Below are positions 8,835 through 17,903 of a DNA stretch of 40,097 nt, in pieces. A program made the translations under genes and the position numbers. The notes beneath the pieces were generated by a model. It ran no database searches. It had not been told where the DNA came from and saw only the letters and a list, made by a program, of their open reading frames with translations. This stretch comes from Sphingobacteriia bacterium (lineage in GTDB: Bacteria > Bacteroidota > Bacteroidia > Bacteroidales > UBA7960), in assembly GCA_011390575.1 (NCBI GenBank), contig JAABSE010000031.1:1-40097 (forward strand), written 5' to 3'. Numbering within the stretch: the stretch's first letter is position 1; the number at the start of each line of letters is the position of its first letter.

Positions 8835-10295
8835 ATGCCTGAAAAATTCCATTATTCACTGCTTTTCTTCATGATTACAGGATTTGCCCTGGTAACTTCC
8901 TGCAATACATCTTCCGGAAAACAAGATAACGACATGAGGATCATCGCTGAGCATTATGAAGCGGGCGAATTTTCGGCAGCAATCAGGGAAATCAAAAAAC
9001 TGCAATCCAATACTGCGGAAAAAGCTACGCTGAAATTTTCGGATAGCATTGCTGATTATATCGGCAGATATCTCAAAGAATACCCTTATGAAAGTTCCGA
9101 GATCATTACCTTACTCAACGAAAAAGGCATTACTGCCGGACCTGAGGACTTAGTAAAATGGGAAGAAGCCCATCAGCTTGAATTCATGCTGATAGACAAT
9201 AAAAAGCAATATTTCAAGAGTGCCATTCGCAATCTACTGCTTCTCAACGACTCTCTTAAAGAAATCTCGGGATCCACAGGTCTTAATGATGAATCCTTAA
9301 ATACTTTTTGCCTCACACATACACAGGATATTATTGAACGGGCAGCAGTTCAACCGCACGGAATGCCCTTAATGCCCCAGCGATTCTTACTTCAATACAG
9401 CACTATTTTACCCGAAAACACCCTTCCGGCAGGAAAAAATGTAAGCATGTGGATGCCCTACCCCTTAAGAAATCATCCCCGCCAGCAAAATGCAAAACTC
9501 CTTTCGTCACACCCCGGCAAACCTTTGATTTCTCCTAACGAACTTGCTCATCAGTCGGTCTTCCTCAGTCAGCCAACCCTCACAGACCAGCCTGCTGCAT
9601 TTGAAACTATTTTTGAGTTTACTGCTTTTGCCCAGTATTTCCATCCTGACAGTTTGAAAGACATTCCTTTTACCCGGATTCCTGACACGGTCCTCCCCTT
9701 TTTGCCGGAGCGGGAACCTCACATCATATTCTCTGAAAACATAAAAGAACTTGCAGAACAACTCACCACCCCAGACATGACCCCCTATCAGATGGTGAGA
9801 AGTTTCTACTATTGGATCAATGACAACATACCCTGGGCATCAGCCGTGGAGTATGGCCTCATCAGGAACATTCCCGAATATACGCTCAAACACAGCCATG
9901 GTGATTGCGGTATGCAAACCCTGTTGTTTATTACTCTTTGCAGGTACAAAGGAATTCCGGCACGCTGGCAAAGCGGCTGGATGCTGCATCCCGGCAATGT
10001 AAACCTGCACGACTGGTCTGAAGTATGGTATCATGGTGTGGGATGGGTTCCCGTTGATGTTTCCTTTAAAATACAGGATTCGGAAAACCCCCTTGTAAAA
10101 GAGTTTTACATTTCAGGCATAGACGCTTACCGCATGATTGTAAATACAGATTATGGCCAAAAGCTTTATCCCGGAAAAAAATTCCCCCGCAGTGAACCCT
10201 GGGATTTTCAAAGAGGTGAAATGGAATGGGAAAACGGCAATCTCTATTTTGATGCCTGGAAAAGAAAAATGAACGTACAATATTTACCCAATTAA
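8835..10295 (+). CDS. Transglutaminase-like cysteine hydrolase, lipoprotein
   Basis: A 486-residue protein with a lipobox (LVTSC, Cys23). Residues about 35-300 are a helical then beta-rich region I do not recognise. The transglutaminase core lies at about 315-415: Cys358 in HGDCGMQT, His392 in HDWSEVWY and Asp408 in WVPVDVSF form the complete Cys-His-Asp triad. Bacterial members of this superfamily are more often peptidases or amidases than cross-linking enzymes. The gene is followed after 21 bases by the NlpC/P60 gene, with the epimerase gene next, which suggests a role in breaking down cell-wall or other peptides at the envelope. It follows the susD terminator, so it needs readthrough or its own promoter, and no consensus -7 box is seen in the short gap. 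Confidence 0.88.
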   Translation: MPEKFHYSLLFFMITGFALVTSCNTSSGKQDNDMRIIAEHYEAGEFSAAIREIKKLQSNTAEKATLKFSDSIADYIGRYLKEYPYESSEIITLLNEKGITAGPEDLVKWEEAHQLEFMLIDNKKQYFKSAIRNLLLLNDSLKEISGSTGLNDESLNTFCLTHTQDIIERAAVQPHGMPLMPQRFLLQYSTILPENTLPAGKNVSMWMPYPLRNHPRQQNAKLLSSHPGKPLISPNELAHQSVFLSQPTLTDQPAAFETIFEFTAFAQYFHPDSLKDIPFTRIPDTVLPFLPEREPHIIFSENIKELAEQLTTPDMTPYQMVRSFYYWINDNIPWASAVEYGLIRNIPEYTLKHSHGDCGMQTLLFITLCRYKGIPARWQSGWMLHPGNVNLHDWSEVWYHGVGWVPVDVSFKIQDSENPLVKEFYISGIDAYRMIVNTDYGQKLYPGKKFPRSEPWDFQRGEMEWENGNLYFDAWKRKMNVQYLPN

Positions 10296-10316
10296 TTCAA
10301 ACCACGATTCAGGAAC

Positions 10317-11486
10317 ATGAAAACGATTAGCATCCTAAAATACAGCATTTTTCTTACAATGGCGTTTATCATAACTGGTTGCGCCCAAAAGGATCAGACC
10401 CGTCATATTATTGAACATTTCCGGCAGGATTTAGCCGGCGACCCACGGGAAAATGTTTTTGAGATTGAAGCAGAAAAATCCGGAAATAAATCTTTTATTC
10501 TTCGCGGTGAAACCGACAACCCTGCGCTGAAAAAAGCTTTGATTGATTCTTTGGCCAGCCATGGCTTTTCTGTTGCCGACAGCGTATTGCTTTTGCCTGA
10601 GCAAACAGAATATCCATGGGGTATCGTAACGTTGAGCACAGCCAATCTTCGGCGTGAACCCCGGCACAGGGCAGAACTTGTAAGCCAGGCACTCATGGGA
10701 ACACCGGTTAAGATTCTTAAAAAACACAGAAACTGGTCTTTTATCCAAACACCCGACAAATACTTGTCATGGATTGAAAATGCTGCTCTTCAACCCCTTT
10801 CTGAGGAGCAACTGACCCAATGGCAAAAAGCCCCGAAAGTGATTATCACTTCTCCTTTTGTCATCCTTACCGACAGTCTCTCCCATCTTGCCGTTTCAGA
10901 TGCCGTTGCGGGCTGCATCCTTGAAGTAATTGCTTCATCATCAGTAATGCTACAGGTAAAACTTCCTGACGGACGAAAAGCCATGATTGCAAAGGAACAT
11001 GTGCGGGATTTTGAAGACTGGAAACAAAATGCCGGCCCCACCCCTGAAAACCTCCTGGCTACAGCACAGCAAATGAAAGGAATTCCTTATTTATGGGGTG
11101 GCACCTCCAACAAAGGTATTGACTGCAGTGGATATACGAAAACCATCTATTTTATGAATGGTATCATCCTTGCCCGTGATGCATCTTTACAGGTAAGACA
11201 CGGAGAAAATATACCCATGGGCAAAGACAGCAATTTATATCAAACAGGCGATTTGCTGTTTTTCAGTGCTTCCTCAGAAAAAGATTCTCCAATTATACAT
11301 GTAGCCATGTATATGGATAACAATAAGTTTATACATGCCAGTGGGAGGGTAAGAATCAACAGCCTTCATCCGCAAGATGATGACTATGATGAATCCAATG
11401 CAAGCCGGTTTGCATCGGTAAAAAGAATCATGGGCAAAGAAAACACGCCGGGTATCATCCCGGTTAAAAATCACCCCTGGTATTAA
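10317..11486 (+). CDS. SH3b-NlpC/P60 lipoprotein, YkfC-like gamma-D-Glu-diamino acid endopeptidase
   Basis: The lipobox IITGC sets Cys22 as the lipidated residue of this 389-residue protein. Bacterial SH3-like modules occupy about 100-240 (TLSTANLRREPRHRAELVSQ begins the first). The NlpC/P60 domain spans about 243-375, with nucleophile Cys270 in GIDCSGYTK, His328 in IIHVAMYM and a third polar residue His340 in FIHASG. The architecture matches YkfC-type enzymes, which cut the bond between gamma-D-Glu and the diamino acid in murein peptides; in those enzymes the SH3b domain restricts action to a free N-terminal L-Ala. The adjacent dipeptide epimerase is the expected next enzyme, as in Bacillus ykfBC. 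Specificity is inferred, not seen. Confidence 0.92.
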   Translation: MKTISILKYSIFLTMAFIITGCAQKDQTRHIIEHFRQDLAGDPRENVFEIEAEKSGNKSFILRGETDNPALKKALIDSLASHGFSVADSVLLLPEQTEYPWGIVTLSTANLRREPRHRAELVSQALMGTPVKILKKHRNWSFIQTPDKYLSWIENAALQPLSEEQLTQWQKAPKVIITSPFVILTDSLSHLAVSDAVAGCILEVIASSSVMLQVKLPDGRKAMIAKEHVRDFEDWKQNAGPTPENLLATAQQMKGIPYLWGGTSNKGIDCSGYTKTIYFMNGIILARDASLQVRHGENIPMGKDSNLYQTGDLLFFSASSEKDSPIIHVAMYMDNNKFIHASGRVRINSLHPQDDDYDESNASRFASVKRIMGKENTPGIIPVKNHPWY

Positions 11487-11561
11487 TCAGGGACAAAACA
11501 CCCCAACCATCTTTTAATGTTAAAACACTCCGACAATAAAACACACACAATACTTTCCATT

Positions 11562-12704
11562 ATGAAAAACAGAAGAGATTTTTTAAAAACAGCAGGCATT
11601 ATGAGCAGTGCATTGGTTATTTCCCCGGTATTCAAGAGTTGTGCCCATGCAACAGACAGCAGTGGGGCCGGTGCATATTCCGGCAATGGTATGCAGCTAA
11701 GCTATAAACCCTACGAACTGGAACTTACCCACGTTTTCACCCTTGCCGGCAGCAGTCGCCGGACGACTCCCGTGATGCTCACCCAAATCCATTTTGAGGG
11801 CTTTACGGGCTATGGCGAAGCATCCATGCCTCCCTACCTGGGTGAAAGCCATCAAACGGTGGAAGCATTCCTGAAAAAGGTGGATCTTACGCAGTTTAAG
11901 GACCCTTTTCAACTGGAAGAAATCATAGAATATATTGATGGCCTGGCACCCGGCAACTATGCAGCCAAAGCAAGTGTTGATATTGCCCTTCACGACCTGG
12001 TAGGCAAACTCATGAAACAACCCTGGTATAAAATATGGGGGTTGAATCCGCAGAAAGTTCCCGATACTTCATTTACCATTGGTATTGACACCCCCGAAGT
12101 TGTAAAAGAAAAAACCCGGGAAGCAGCACCTTACAACATTCTCAAAATAAAACTGGGCCACGACACTGACAAAGCTATGGTGGAAGCCATTCGTGAAATT
12201 ACCGATAAACCCTTGTGTGTTGACGTAAACCAGGGCTGGAAAGACAGGGAAAAAGCACTGGATATGATTTACTGGCTGGAGGAAAAAGGAGTTGTATTCG
12301 TAGAGCAACCCATGCCTGTTGAGGCCATCGAAGACATGGCATGGCTTACCGCAAACAGCCCCCTGCCCACCATTGCCGACGAGGCACTGCAGGGACCAGC
12401 AGACATTCAAAAACTTTATGGCGTGTATGATGGCATCAACATTAAACTAATGAAATGCGGAGGTATGCGCGCCGCTCATAAAATGGCCAGTATTGCAGGA
12501 GGAATGAACATGAAAGTAATGCTGGGCTGTATGACAGAAACCTCATGCGCTGTTACCGCCATGGCGCACCTGGGGCACCTGGCACAATGGGCCGATTTGG
12601 ACGGCAACCTGCTTATCAACAACGATGTTTTTGATGGGCTCAGGGTTGTGAAAGGCAAGGTCATCCTACCCGAAAGACCGGGAATCGGCGTCGTACCTGT
12701 GTAA
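11562..12704 (+). CDS. Exported dipeptide (L-Ala-D/L-Glu-type) epimerase, enolase superfamily
   Basis: The ATG at 11562 gives 380 residues starting with a twin-arginine leader: NRRDFLK, then a hydrophobic AGIMSSALVIS and a downstream Cys27. An in-frame TTG at 11517 would bury this leader. The enolase-superfamily MLE-type catalytic set is complete: K195xK197 (general base), metal ligands Asp221 (CVDVNQGW), Glu248 (VFVEQP) and Asp273 (IADEAL), and Lys295 with Lys298 in GINIKLMK. Asp345-x-Asp347 in WADLDG matches the motif that binds the dipeptide alpha-ammonium group in Ala-Glu epimerases. It is expected to convert L-Ala-D-Glu to L-Ala-L-Glu. Its place after the NlpC/P60 gene fits that. Export of an enzyme usually found in the cytoplasm is the odd point; other dipeptide specificities are possible. 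Confidence 0.88.
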   Translation: MKNRRDFLKTAGIMSSALVISPVFKSCAHATDSSGAGAYSGNGMQLSYKPYELELTHVFTLAGSSRRTTPVMLTQIHFEGFTGYGEASMPPYLGESHQTVEAFLKKVDLTQFKDPFQLEEIIEYIDGLAPGNYAAKASVDIALHDLVGKLMKQPWYKIWGLNPQKVPDTSFTIGIDTPEVVKEKTREAAPYNILKIKLGHDTDKAMVEAIREITDKPLCVDVNQGWKDREKALDMIYWLEEKGVVFVEQPMPVEAIEDMAWLTANSPLPTIADEALQGPADIQKLYGVYDGINIKLMKCGGMRAAHKMASIAGGMNMKVMLGCMTETSCAVTAMAHLGHLAQWADLDGNLLINNDVFDGLRVVKGKVILPERPGIGVVPV

Positions 12705-12757
12705 ATCTATGTGTAAAAAAAATTTATTTAATGCTGCAATTTTTTGCAAAATTTGCG

Positions 12758-12765
12758 TAGGTTTG
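12758..12765 (+). promoter_or_regulatory. -7 box upstream of the COG2403 GTPase gene
   Basis: TAGGTTTG is a perfect TAnnTTTG box 50 bases before the ATG at 12816. No well-spaced TTG is present upstream. It suggests that the GTPase gene starts a new transcript after the epimerase. Confidence 0.5.
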
Positions 12766-12815
12766 TGAGATTTTTTGCCAGAAAGATTTTTAAACCATAA
12801 TCTAAACCAAAACAC

Positions 12816-14168
12816 ATGAGTAAAAAAAATGTAATTATTATCGGCGCAGCCGGACGAGATTTTCACAATTTCAACACTTATTACCGAAAAAACCAAAATT
12901 ATAACGTAGTAGCCTTTACTGCTGCTCAGATTCCTGACATTGACGGAAGAAAATATCCCGCCGAACTGGCAGGAGAATTATATCCGGAAGGTCTACCTAT
13001 TCACAAACAGGAGGATTTACCAAAATTAATCAAGGAACTGGATGTGGATATATGTGCATTCTCATACAGTGATGTTTCTTATCAGGAAGTTATGGCAATC
13101 GGTTCTATTGTAAATGCAAATGGAGCCGATTTTTTGCTTATAGGCCCCAAAGAAACCATGGTTAAAAGCACCAAGCCTGTGATTGCCGTGGGTGCGGTTC
13201 GTACTGGTTGCGGAAAGAGCCAGACCTCCAGGAAAATTATTGAAGCACTCATGGAACATGGGATAAAGGTTGTTGCTATCCGTCACCCCATGCCTTATGG
13301 AGACCTGGTTGCCCAGAAAGTACAACGGTTTGCCACTGTAGAAGACCTGAAAAAGCACAAGTGTACCATCGAGGAAATGGAAGAGTACGAACCCCATGTA
13401 GTGCGTGGGAACGTGATTTATGCAGGTGTAGACTATGAAGCGATCCTTCGTGAAGCAGAAAAAGAAGCAGACGTTATTTTATGGGACGGCGGCAACAATG
13501 ACTTCCCTTTCTACAAGCCTGATTTGATGGTTACCGTGGTTGACCCCCATCGTCCCGGTCATGAGTTGAATTACTACCCCGGAGAAACAACATTGCGCAT
13601 AGCAGACATTGTGGTTATCAACAAAATGGACAGCTCATCCCCCGAAAACATCCAGATAGTACGCGATAACATTGCAAAGGTAAATCCTGATGCTATTGTG
13701 GTTGACGGAGCATCACCGCTTACTGTGAGCAAGCCCGAACTCATTAAAGGGAAAAGAGTATTGGTTGTGGAAGACGGCCCAACCCTCACCCACGGCCATA
13801 TGAAGATTGGTGCAGGAACAGTGGCAGCAAAGAAATTTGGTGCAGCAGAACTGGTTGACCCAAGACCTTTTGTTGTGGGAAGACTGAAAGAAACTTTTGA
13901 AATATATCCTAACATCGGAACATTGTTGCCTGCAATGGGCTATGGCGACCAGCAAATTGCCGACCTGGAAAAAACGATCAACAATACCGATTGTGATGCA
14001 GTAGTCATAGCAACACCCATCGACTTGCAGCGGATTGTAAAAATCAACAAGCCTGTCGTTAAAGTGGATTATGAACTGCAGGAAATCGGGAAGCCCGTTC
14101 TTTGCGATCTGGTCTGCGAATTTCTCAAAAGCAAAAACCTCGTCAGCAAAACCTGCGGATGTAAATAA
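12816..14168 (+). CDS. COG2403-family P-loop GTPase (cyclic 2,3-diphosphoglycerate synthetase-like)
   Basis: A 450-residue cytoplasmic protein. It opens with a Rossmann-like segment (VIIIGAAGRDFHNFNTYYR) and carries a P-loop GAVRTGCGKS at 126-135, an acidic strand DVILWDGGNND at 219-229 and a guanine-specificity motif NKMD at 269-272. This arrangement is the COG2403 predicted-GTPase family, named after the archaeal cyclic 2,3-diphosphoglycerate synthetase. The bacterial role is not established and the archaeal activity should not be transferred. It is separated from pyrB by a clear terminator, so the two are neighbours rather than a proven operon. Confidence 0.85.
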   Translation: MSKKNVIIIGAAGRDFHNFNTYYRKNQNYNVVAFTAAQIPDIDGRKYPAELAGELYPEGLPIHKQEDLPKLIKELDVDICAFSYSDVSYQEVMAIGSIVNANGADFLLIGPKETMVKSTKPVIAVGAVRTGCGKSQTSRKIIEALMEHGIKVVAIRHPMPYGDLVAQKVQRFATVEDLKKHKCTIEEMEEYEPHVVRGNVIYAGVDYEAILREAEKEADVILWDGGNNDFPFYKPDLMVTVVDPHRPGHELNYYPGETTLRIADIVVINKMDSSSPENIQIVRDNIAKVNPDAIVVDGASPLTVSKPELIKGKRVLVVEDGPTLTHGHMKIGAGTVAAKKFGAAELVDPRPFVVGRLKETFEIYPNIGTLLPAMGYGDQQIADLEKTINNTDCDAVVIATPIDLQRIVKINKPVVKVDYELQEIGKPVLCDLVCEFLKSKNLVSKTCGCK

Positions 14169-14175
14169 TTTTTAA

Positions 14176-14201
14176 AAGCGGCTTTGAGCCGCTTTTTTTT
14201 T
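14176..14201 (+). terminator. Rho-independent terminator after the COG2403 gene
   Basis: AAGCGGC (14176-14182), a TTTGA loop, GCCGCTT (14188-14194) and a continuing T run to 14201. It is a compact, GC-rich classic terminator 7 bases after the stop. Confidence 0.92.
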
Positions 14202-14251
14202 GTGCAATTTTTTGTTTAAATTTAATTTTTTCAATTTTCAATCCTAAACCT

Positions 14252-15160
14252 ATGAAGAACAAAAGTCTGGTATCCATCAACGATTTTACCAAAGAAGAAC
14301 AATTGCGCGTTCTGGAGGCGGCCAGGGAATTTGAAGCCAACCCTGTGCAAACCATCTTAAAAGATCATGTAATTGCTTCTTTGTTTTTTGAACCCTCTAC
14401 CCGCACACGACTCAGTTTTGAAAGTGCCATCAGCCGGCTGGGAGGAAAAATAGTCGGTTTCTCTGAAGCGTCCAACACCAGCGTAAAAAAAGGCGAATCA
14501 TTGCGCGATACCATTCTTACCATTGCCAATTATTCTGACCTTATCGTAATGCGAAACCCCATTGAAGGAAGTGCACGGTTTGCTTCTGAAATTTCTCCCG
14601 TGCCCATCATCAATGCCGGTGACGGCTCCAACCAACACCCTACACAAACCCTGCTGGACCTTTACAGCATTCTGCAAACCCAGGACACTCTCGACAACCT
14701 GCACGTTGCCTTCGTGGGTGACCTGAAGTATGGCCGTACAGTGCACTCCCTGGTAATTGCCCTTTGCAACTATAACACTACTTTCCACCTGGTTTCACCA
14801 GTTGAGCTAAAACTGCCCAGCTCAGTAAAAATGCACATCAAGGAGAAAAACCTGGCCTATCATCAGTACACCTCTATGGAAGAAGTAATTCCCAATACTG
14901 ATATTCTTTACATGACCCGCATCCAGAAAGAACGCTTCTCTGACCCGCTGGAGTTTGAACGGATCAAAAATTCTTACAATCTCCACAAGGACATGCTGGT
15001 AGATACAAAAGAAAATTTCAAAATTCTTCACCCCATGCCAAGGGTAAATGAGATTCACATCAACGTGGATGAAGACCCCAGGGCCTATTATTTCCAGCAA
15101 GCGCTCAATGGTGTTTATGTAAGACAGGCGCTATTGTCCATCTTGCTCGGTTACCGGTAA
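14252..15160 (+). CDS. pyrB: Aspartate carbamoyltransferase catalytic chain
   Basis: It catalyses carbamoyl phosphate plus aspartate to N-carbamoyl-aspartate, the committed step of de novo pyrimidine synthesis. The 302-residue length is typical. The carbamoyl-phosphate loop FEPSTRTRLSFE lies at 46-57, the 80s loop SVKKGES at 77-83, then GDGSNQHPTQTLLD and the late HPMPRVNEI segment. The regulatory chain gene follows 77 bases downstream, so the product is expected to be the class B holoenzyme with allosteric control. The 50-base gap after the upstream terminator must hold the promoter, but no consensus -7 box is seen. Confidence 0.98.
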   Translation: MKNKSLVSINDFTKEEQLRVLEAAREFEANPVQTILKDHVIASLFFEPSTRTRLSFESAISRLGGKIVGFSEASNTSVKKGESLRDTILTIANYSDLIVMRNPIEGSARFASEISPVPIINAGDGSNQHPTQTLLDLYSILQTQDTLDNLHVAFVGDLKYGRTVHSLVIALCNYNTTFHLVSPVELKLPSSVKMHIKEKNLAYHQYTSMEEVIPNTDILYMTRIQKERFSDPLEFERIKNSYNLHKDMLVDTKENFKILHPMPRVNEIHINVDEDPRAYYFQQALNGVYVRQALLSILLGYR

Positions 15161-15237
15161 TAATTCGGCAACCTCGTCAGGTAACCCCGGAAAAAGCAAA
15201 GCGAATCAATTGTTTAGTCACACAATACCCTAAAAAG

Positions 15238-15699
15238 ATGAATGACAAAGTAAAAGAATTAAAAGTATCGGCCATAGAAAACGGAACCGTAATTGACCAT
15301 ATTCCCGCAGGTGCAGTTTTTCAGGTAATAAAAATGCTCAAACTGGATGTTTTTGATCAGATGGTACTTTTTGGCACCAACCTGGAAAGTAAAAAATACG
15401 GTTATAAGGGAATTATAAAAGTGAGCAACAAATTTTTCAAACCCGAAGAACTTAATAAAATCGCGCTGGTTGCTCCTCATGCTTCCATAATAGAAATCAG
15501 AGACTTCAGAGTAGCACAAAAAACACTGGTGGAAATCCCCGAAACAGTTTCTGGCATTGTAAAATGCTTCAACCCCAATTGTATTACCAATATTGAAGTA
15601 ATTACCACAAGGTTTACAGTATTAGAGAAAGAGGATATCAGGCTCAAATGCCATTACTGCGAGAAAATCACCGTCAAGAACAATATGGTTTTCAAATAA
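15238..15699 (+). CDS. pyrI: Aspartate carbamoyltransferase regulatory chain
   Basis: A 153-residue regulatory subunit. The N-terminal nucleotide-binding domain contains VSAIENGTVIDHIPAG, typical of PyrI. The C-terminal zinc domain has four cysteines, Cys110, Cys115, Cys138 and Cys141, in CFNPNC and CHYC, that bind zinc and contact the catalytic chain. It confers CTP/ATP allostery on the PyrB trimers in characterised homologues. It follows pyrB on the same strand and ends at a long-stem terminator. Confidence 0.97.
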   Translation: MNDKVKELKVSAIENGTVIDHIPAGAVFQVIKMLKLDVFDQMVLFGTNLESKKYGYKGIIKVSNKFFKPEELNKIALVAPHASIIEIRDFRVAQKTLVEIPETVSGIVKCFNPNCITNIEVITTRFTVLEKEDIRLKCHYCEKITVKNNMVFK

Positions 15700-15732
15700 C
15701 AGAAGCTTTGCTGATATAACAGCATTTTTACT

Positions 15733-15808
15733 CCGGGCACTGTTTCATAGTCTTCTTTGTATTGGAATAGAAAGAAGGCTGTTTGCGGAAATAGTGCCCG
15801 GTTTTTTT
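15733..15808 (+). terminator. Extended stem terminator after pyrBI
   Basis: CCGGGCACT (15733-15741) pairs with AGTGCCCGG (15793-15801), followed by seven T. Inside, AGTCTTCTTT (about 15749-15758) and AAAGAAGGCT (15771-15780) form a second stem with one mismatch. Confidence 0.85.
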
Positions 15809-15927
15809 ATCAAAGCTATTAAAGAGTTTTAACCAGGCAGGTTTTTCAGACTATAGGCTGAAGTCTTTTAGAAACACCCAGAGCCTGTCAACCTGCAAGT
15901 CTAATTCCAAAATACCTGAATAGTCAG

Positions 15928-17607
15928 TTAGAGGGTAACATCCAGCTCTATGGATTCCCCTTCTCTGATAACCTGCACTTTTACCGTTTCATTGGCTTTT
16001 AAACTACTCAGTGCCTGCATATACGTATAAATGTCGCTGACCCGGGTTTCACCCACCCTCACGATAATATCTCCATCTTTCATCCCGGCTTTCTGAGCAG
16101 GATTGTTCTCGGAAACAGCCATAATTTTCATCCCCTCACCTTCGAAAGCATGATCGGGCATAACTCCCAGCACGGGACCCTGACTGCGGGCAGCTCCACG
16201 TCGGGTTACCTTCGTTTCGGTAAATTCAGGTCTGCCCATTGCATCAAGTGTTCCGATCATATTATAGGTAAAGTCGAGAATAGTGTACATTCCCTCATAA
16301 TTGATCTTGTCAGGGGTATCGGTAGGACGGTGATAATCTTCGTGTATGCCCGTAAAAAAGAACAAAACAGGTATGTTGTGCCTGTAAAAATTGGTATGAT
16401 CCGAGCCCCCCTGTCCACTGGCACTTTTTCTTATCACCAGTTCATCTCCAGCGTGTAAATCAATGAGTGAATCCCATGCAGGTGAAGTACCGGTGCCATA
16501 CAGGGTAATGTTTCTGTTTTCCAATCGCCCGATCATATCAAGATTAAGCATATAGCTTATTTTTTCCATGTCGTAGGCATCGCTTTCTGCAAAGTGTCTG
16601 CTGCCGAGCAATCCTTTTTCTTCAGCAGAAAAAGCAATAAAAATATAATTGTTGGCAGTATAATCAGACTGGTACAAAAACCGGGCAGACTCCATCACAC
16701 CAGCAGTTCCTGAAGCATTGTCGTCGGCACCATAATGAATGGCATTGGAACCCGGGCTGCGGGATCCTGAACCGCCAAAACCCAGATGATCGTAATGACC
16801 ACCAATGACAACTGTGGTTTCTGCCTGATTATCAATATAACCCGCCACATTCATTGCAGTAAAGGCTTCACGGTATAAATCGGTAGAAAGGGTAATCAAG
16901 TCGTTCCCTCCCATCTGCTGCCAGTATTCAAATACTTCAGAAATGGCAAACAACACAGGGATGCTCTCTCTTCCCAGTTGCTGCCGGATACTTGTGGGAG
17001 GATCGTTGCGTTCGCTTCGTGTATTAACAAAAACAACTGCCAGCGCTCCGTTATTTTTTGCCGTTTCAATTTTTTTCTGCAACACCTCGAGAGGCAATCT
17101 CATGGTGCCATCATCCAGATCAGAGGGCAGGAAATACTCCATAAAAAATATTTTGTTTTCCAAATCGGTCAACTCTTCATAATCATTATGTGTATCGGTT
17201 TGCAAACCAAAACCTACATAAACCCCGGGAGCGTATATCTGAGCATTGGCAGAATTGGGCAAAATAAAATAGTCGGCATGGAGTTCAAACGCTCCTTCCC
17301 CAATCAGCAGCATGTTTTCTTCACCAAACGACCATTCACCAAAGAATTCAAAATCCTGCAGGTAAGAATCACCAAATAGCGGTTGAAGTCCGGCTTCTTC
17401 AAACCGTGACTGGATAAAAGCAGCGGCCTTCCGCTCACCTTCTGTACCGGCCTCACGTCCTTCCATTTCTTCAGATGCAAGCTGGTTTATATCGTAGTGA
17501 ACGCGTTCCTTTACTTCTTCAGGATCAAAGCTAAACTGAACCTGGCCAAATGTTATCTGGCCAAAAAATAATACAAGAAATAAATTGAGTAAGTATTTTC
17601 CCTTCAT
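15928..17607 (-). CDS. Secreted M28 aminopeptidase with PA-like insert and C-terminal PDZ domain
   Basis: A 559-residue protein with a Sec signal peptide (1-21). The zinc ligands of a co-catalytic M28 peptidase are all present: His271 in GGHYDHLG, Asp295 in GADDNASG, Glu329/Glu330 in SAEEKGLLGS, Asp357 in NLDMIG and His426 in HEDYHRPTDT. Residues about 115-245 fit a protease-associated domain inserted ahead of the catalytic core. A PDZ domain (about 478-559) contains LGVMPDHAFEGEGMKI and NNPAQKAGMKDGDIIVRVG. The likely role is release of N-terminal amino acids from peptides in the periplasm or outside the cell. It is divergent from the 17904 gene. Confidence 0.95.
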   Translation of the reverse strand: MKGKYLLNLFLVLFFGQITFGQVQFSFDPEEVKERVHYDINQLASEEMEGREAGTEGERKAAAFIQSRFEEAGLQPLFGDSYLQDFEFFGEWSFGEENMLLIGEGAFELHADYFILPNSANAQIYAPGVYVGFGLQTDTHNDYEELTDLENKIFFMEYFLPSDLDDGTMRLPLEVLQKKIETAKNNGALAVVFVNTRSERNDPPTSIRQQLGRESIPVLFAISEVFEYWQQMGGNDLITLSTDLYREAFTAMNVAGYIDNQAETTVVIGGHYDHLGFGGSGSRSPGSNAIHYGADDNASGTAGVMESARFLYQSDYTANNYIFIAFSAEEKGLLGSRHFAESDAYDMEKISYMLNLDMIGRLENRNITLYGTGTSPAWDSLIDLHAGDELVIRKSASGQGGSDHTNFYRHNIPVLFFFTGIHEDYHRPTDTPDKINYEGMYTILDFTYNMIGTLDAMGRPEFTETKVTRRGAARSQGPVLGVMPDHAFEGEGMKIMAVSENNPAQKAGMKDGDIIVRVGETRVSDIYTYMQALSSLKANETVKVQVIREGESIELDVTL

Positions 17608-17903
17608 AAGTCAATAGTTAAGAAATGTTTAAAGGGTAAATTTAGGAAATAAATGCTTTACAGACTGAGGGTTATTGCTTTTTTTAACTTCTCTTCCATT
17701 GTAAAACCAGAGAAGTAACCTGCTCCACACTGCCAAAACCACTTTTCTTTTTGTTTTTAACCTACCTTTTTTTATTTTTACAGCATTAATTTACTGTTTC
17801 AGCTAATCCACAAAAAGTTTTCTCCGGCAATACCACCTGGCATCGCATTACTGCACTGAAATGCCAGGTTATCAACAAAATATTTCACCTAATCCACATT
17901 ACC
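17608..17903. other. Divergent intergenic region between M28 peptidase and the 895-residue protein
   Basis: About 296 bases without a gene. On the minus strand TAAATTTA (17637-17644) is a one-mismatch -7 box 30 bases from the M28 start. The right half is T-rich, and no consensus box is seen for the plus-strand gene. No ORF or RNA structure stands out. Confidence 0.4.
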
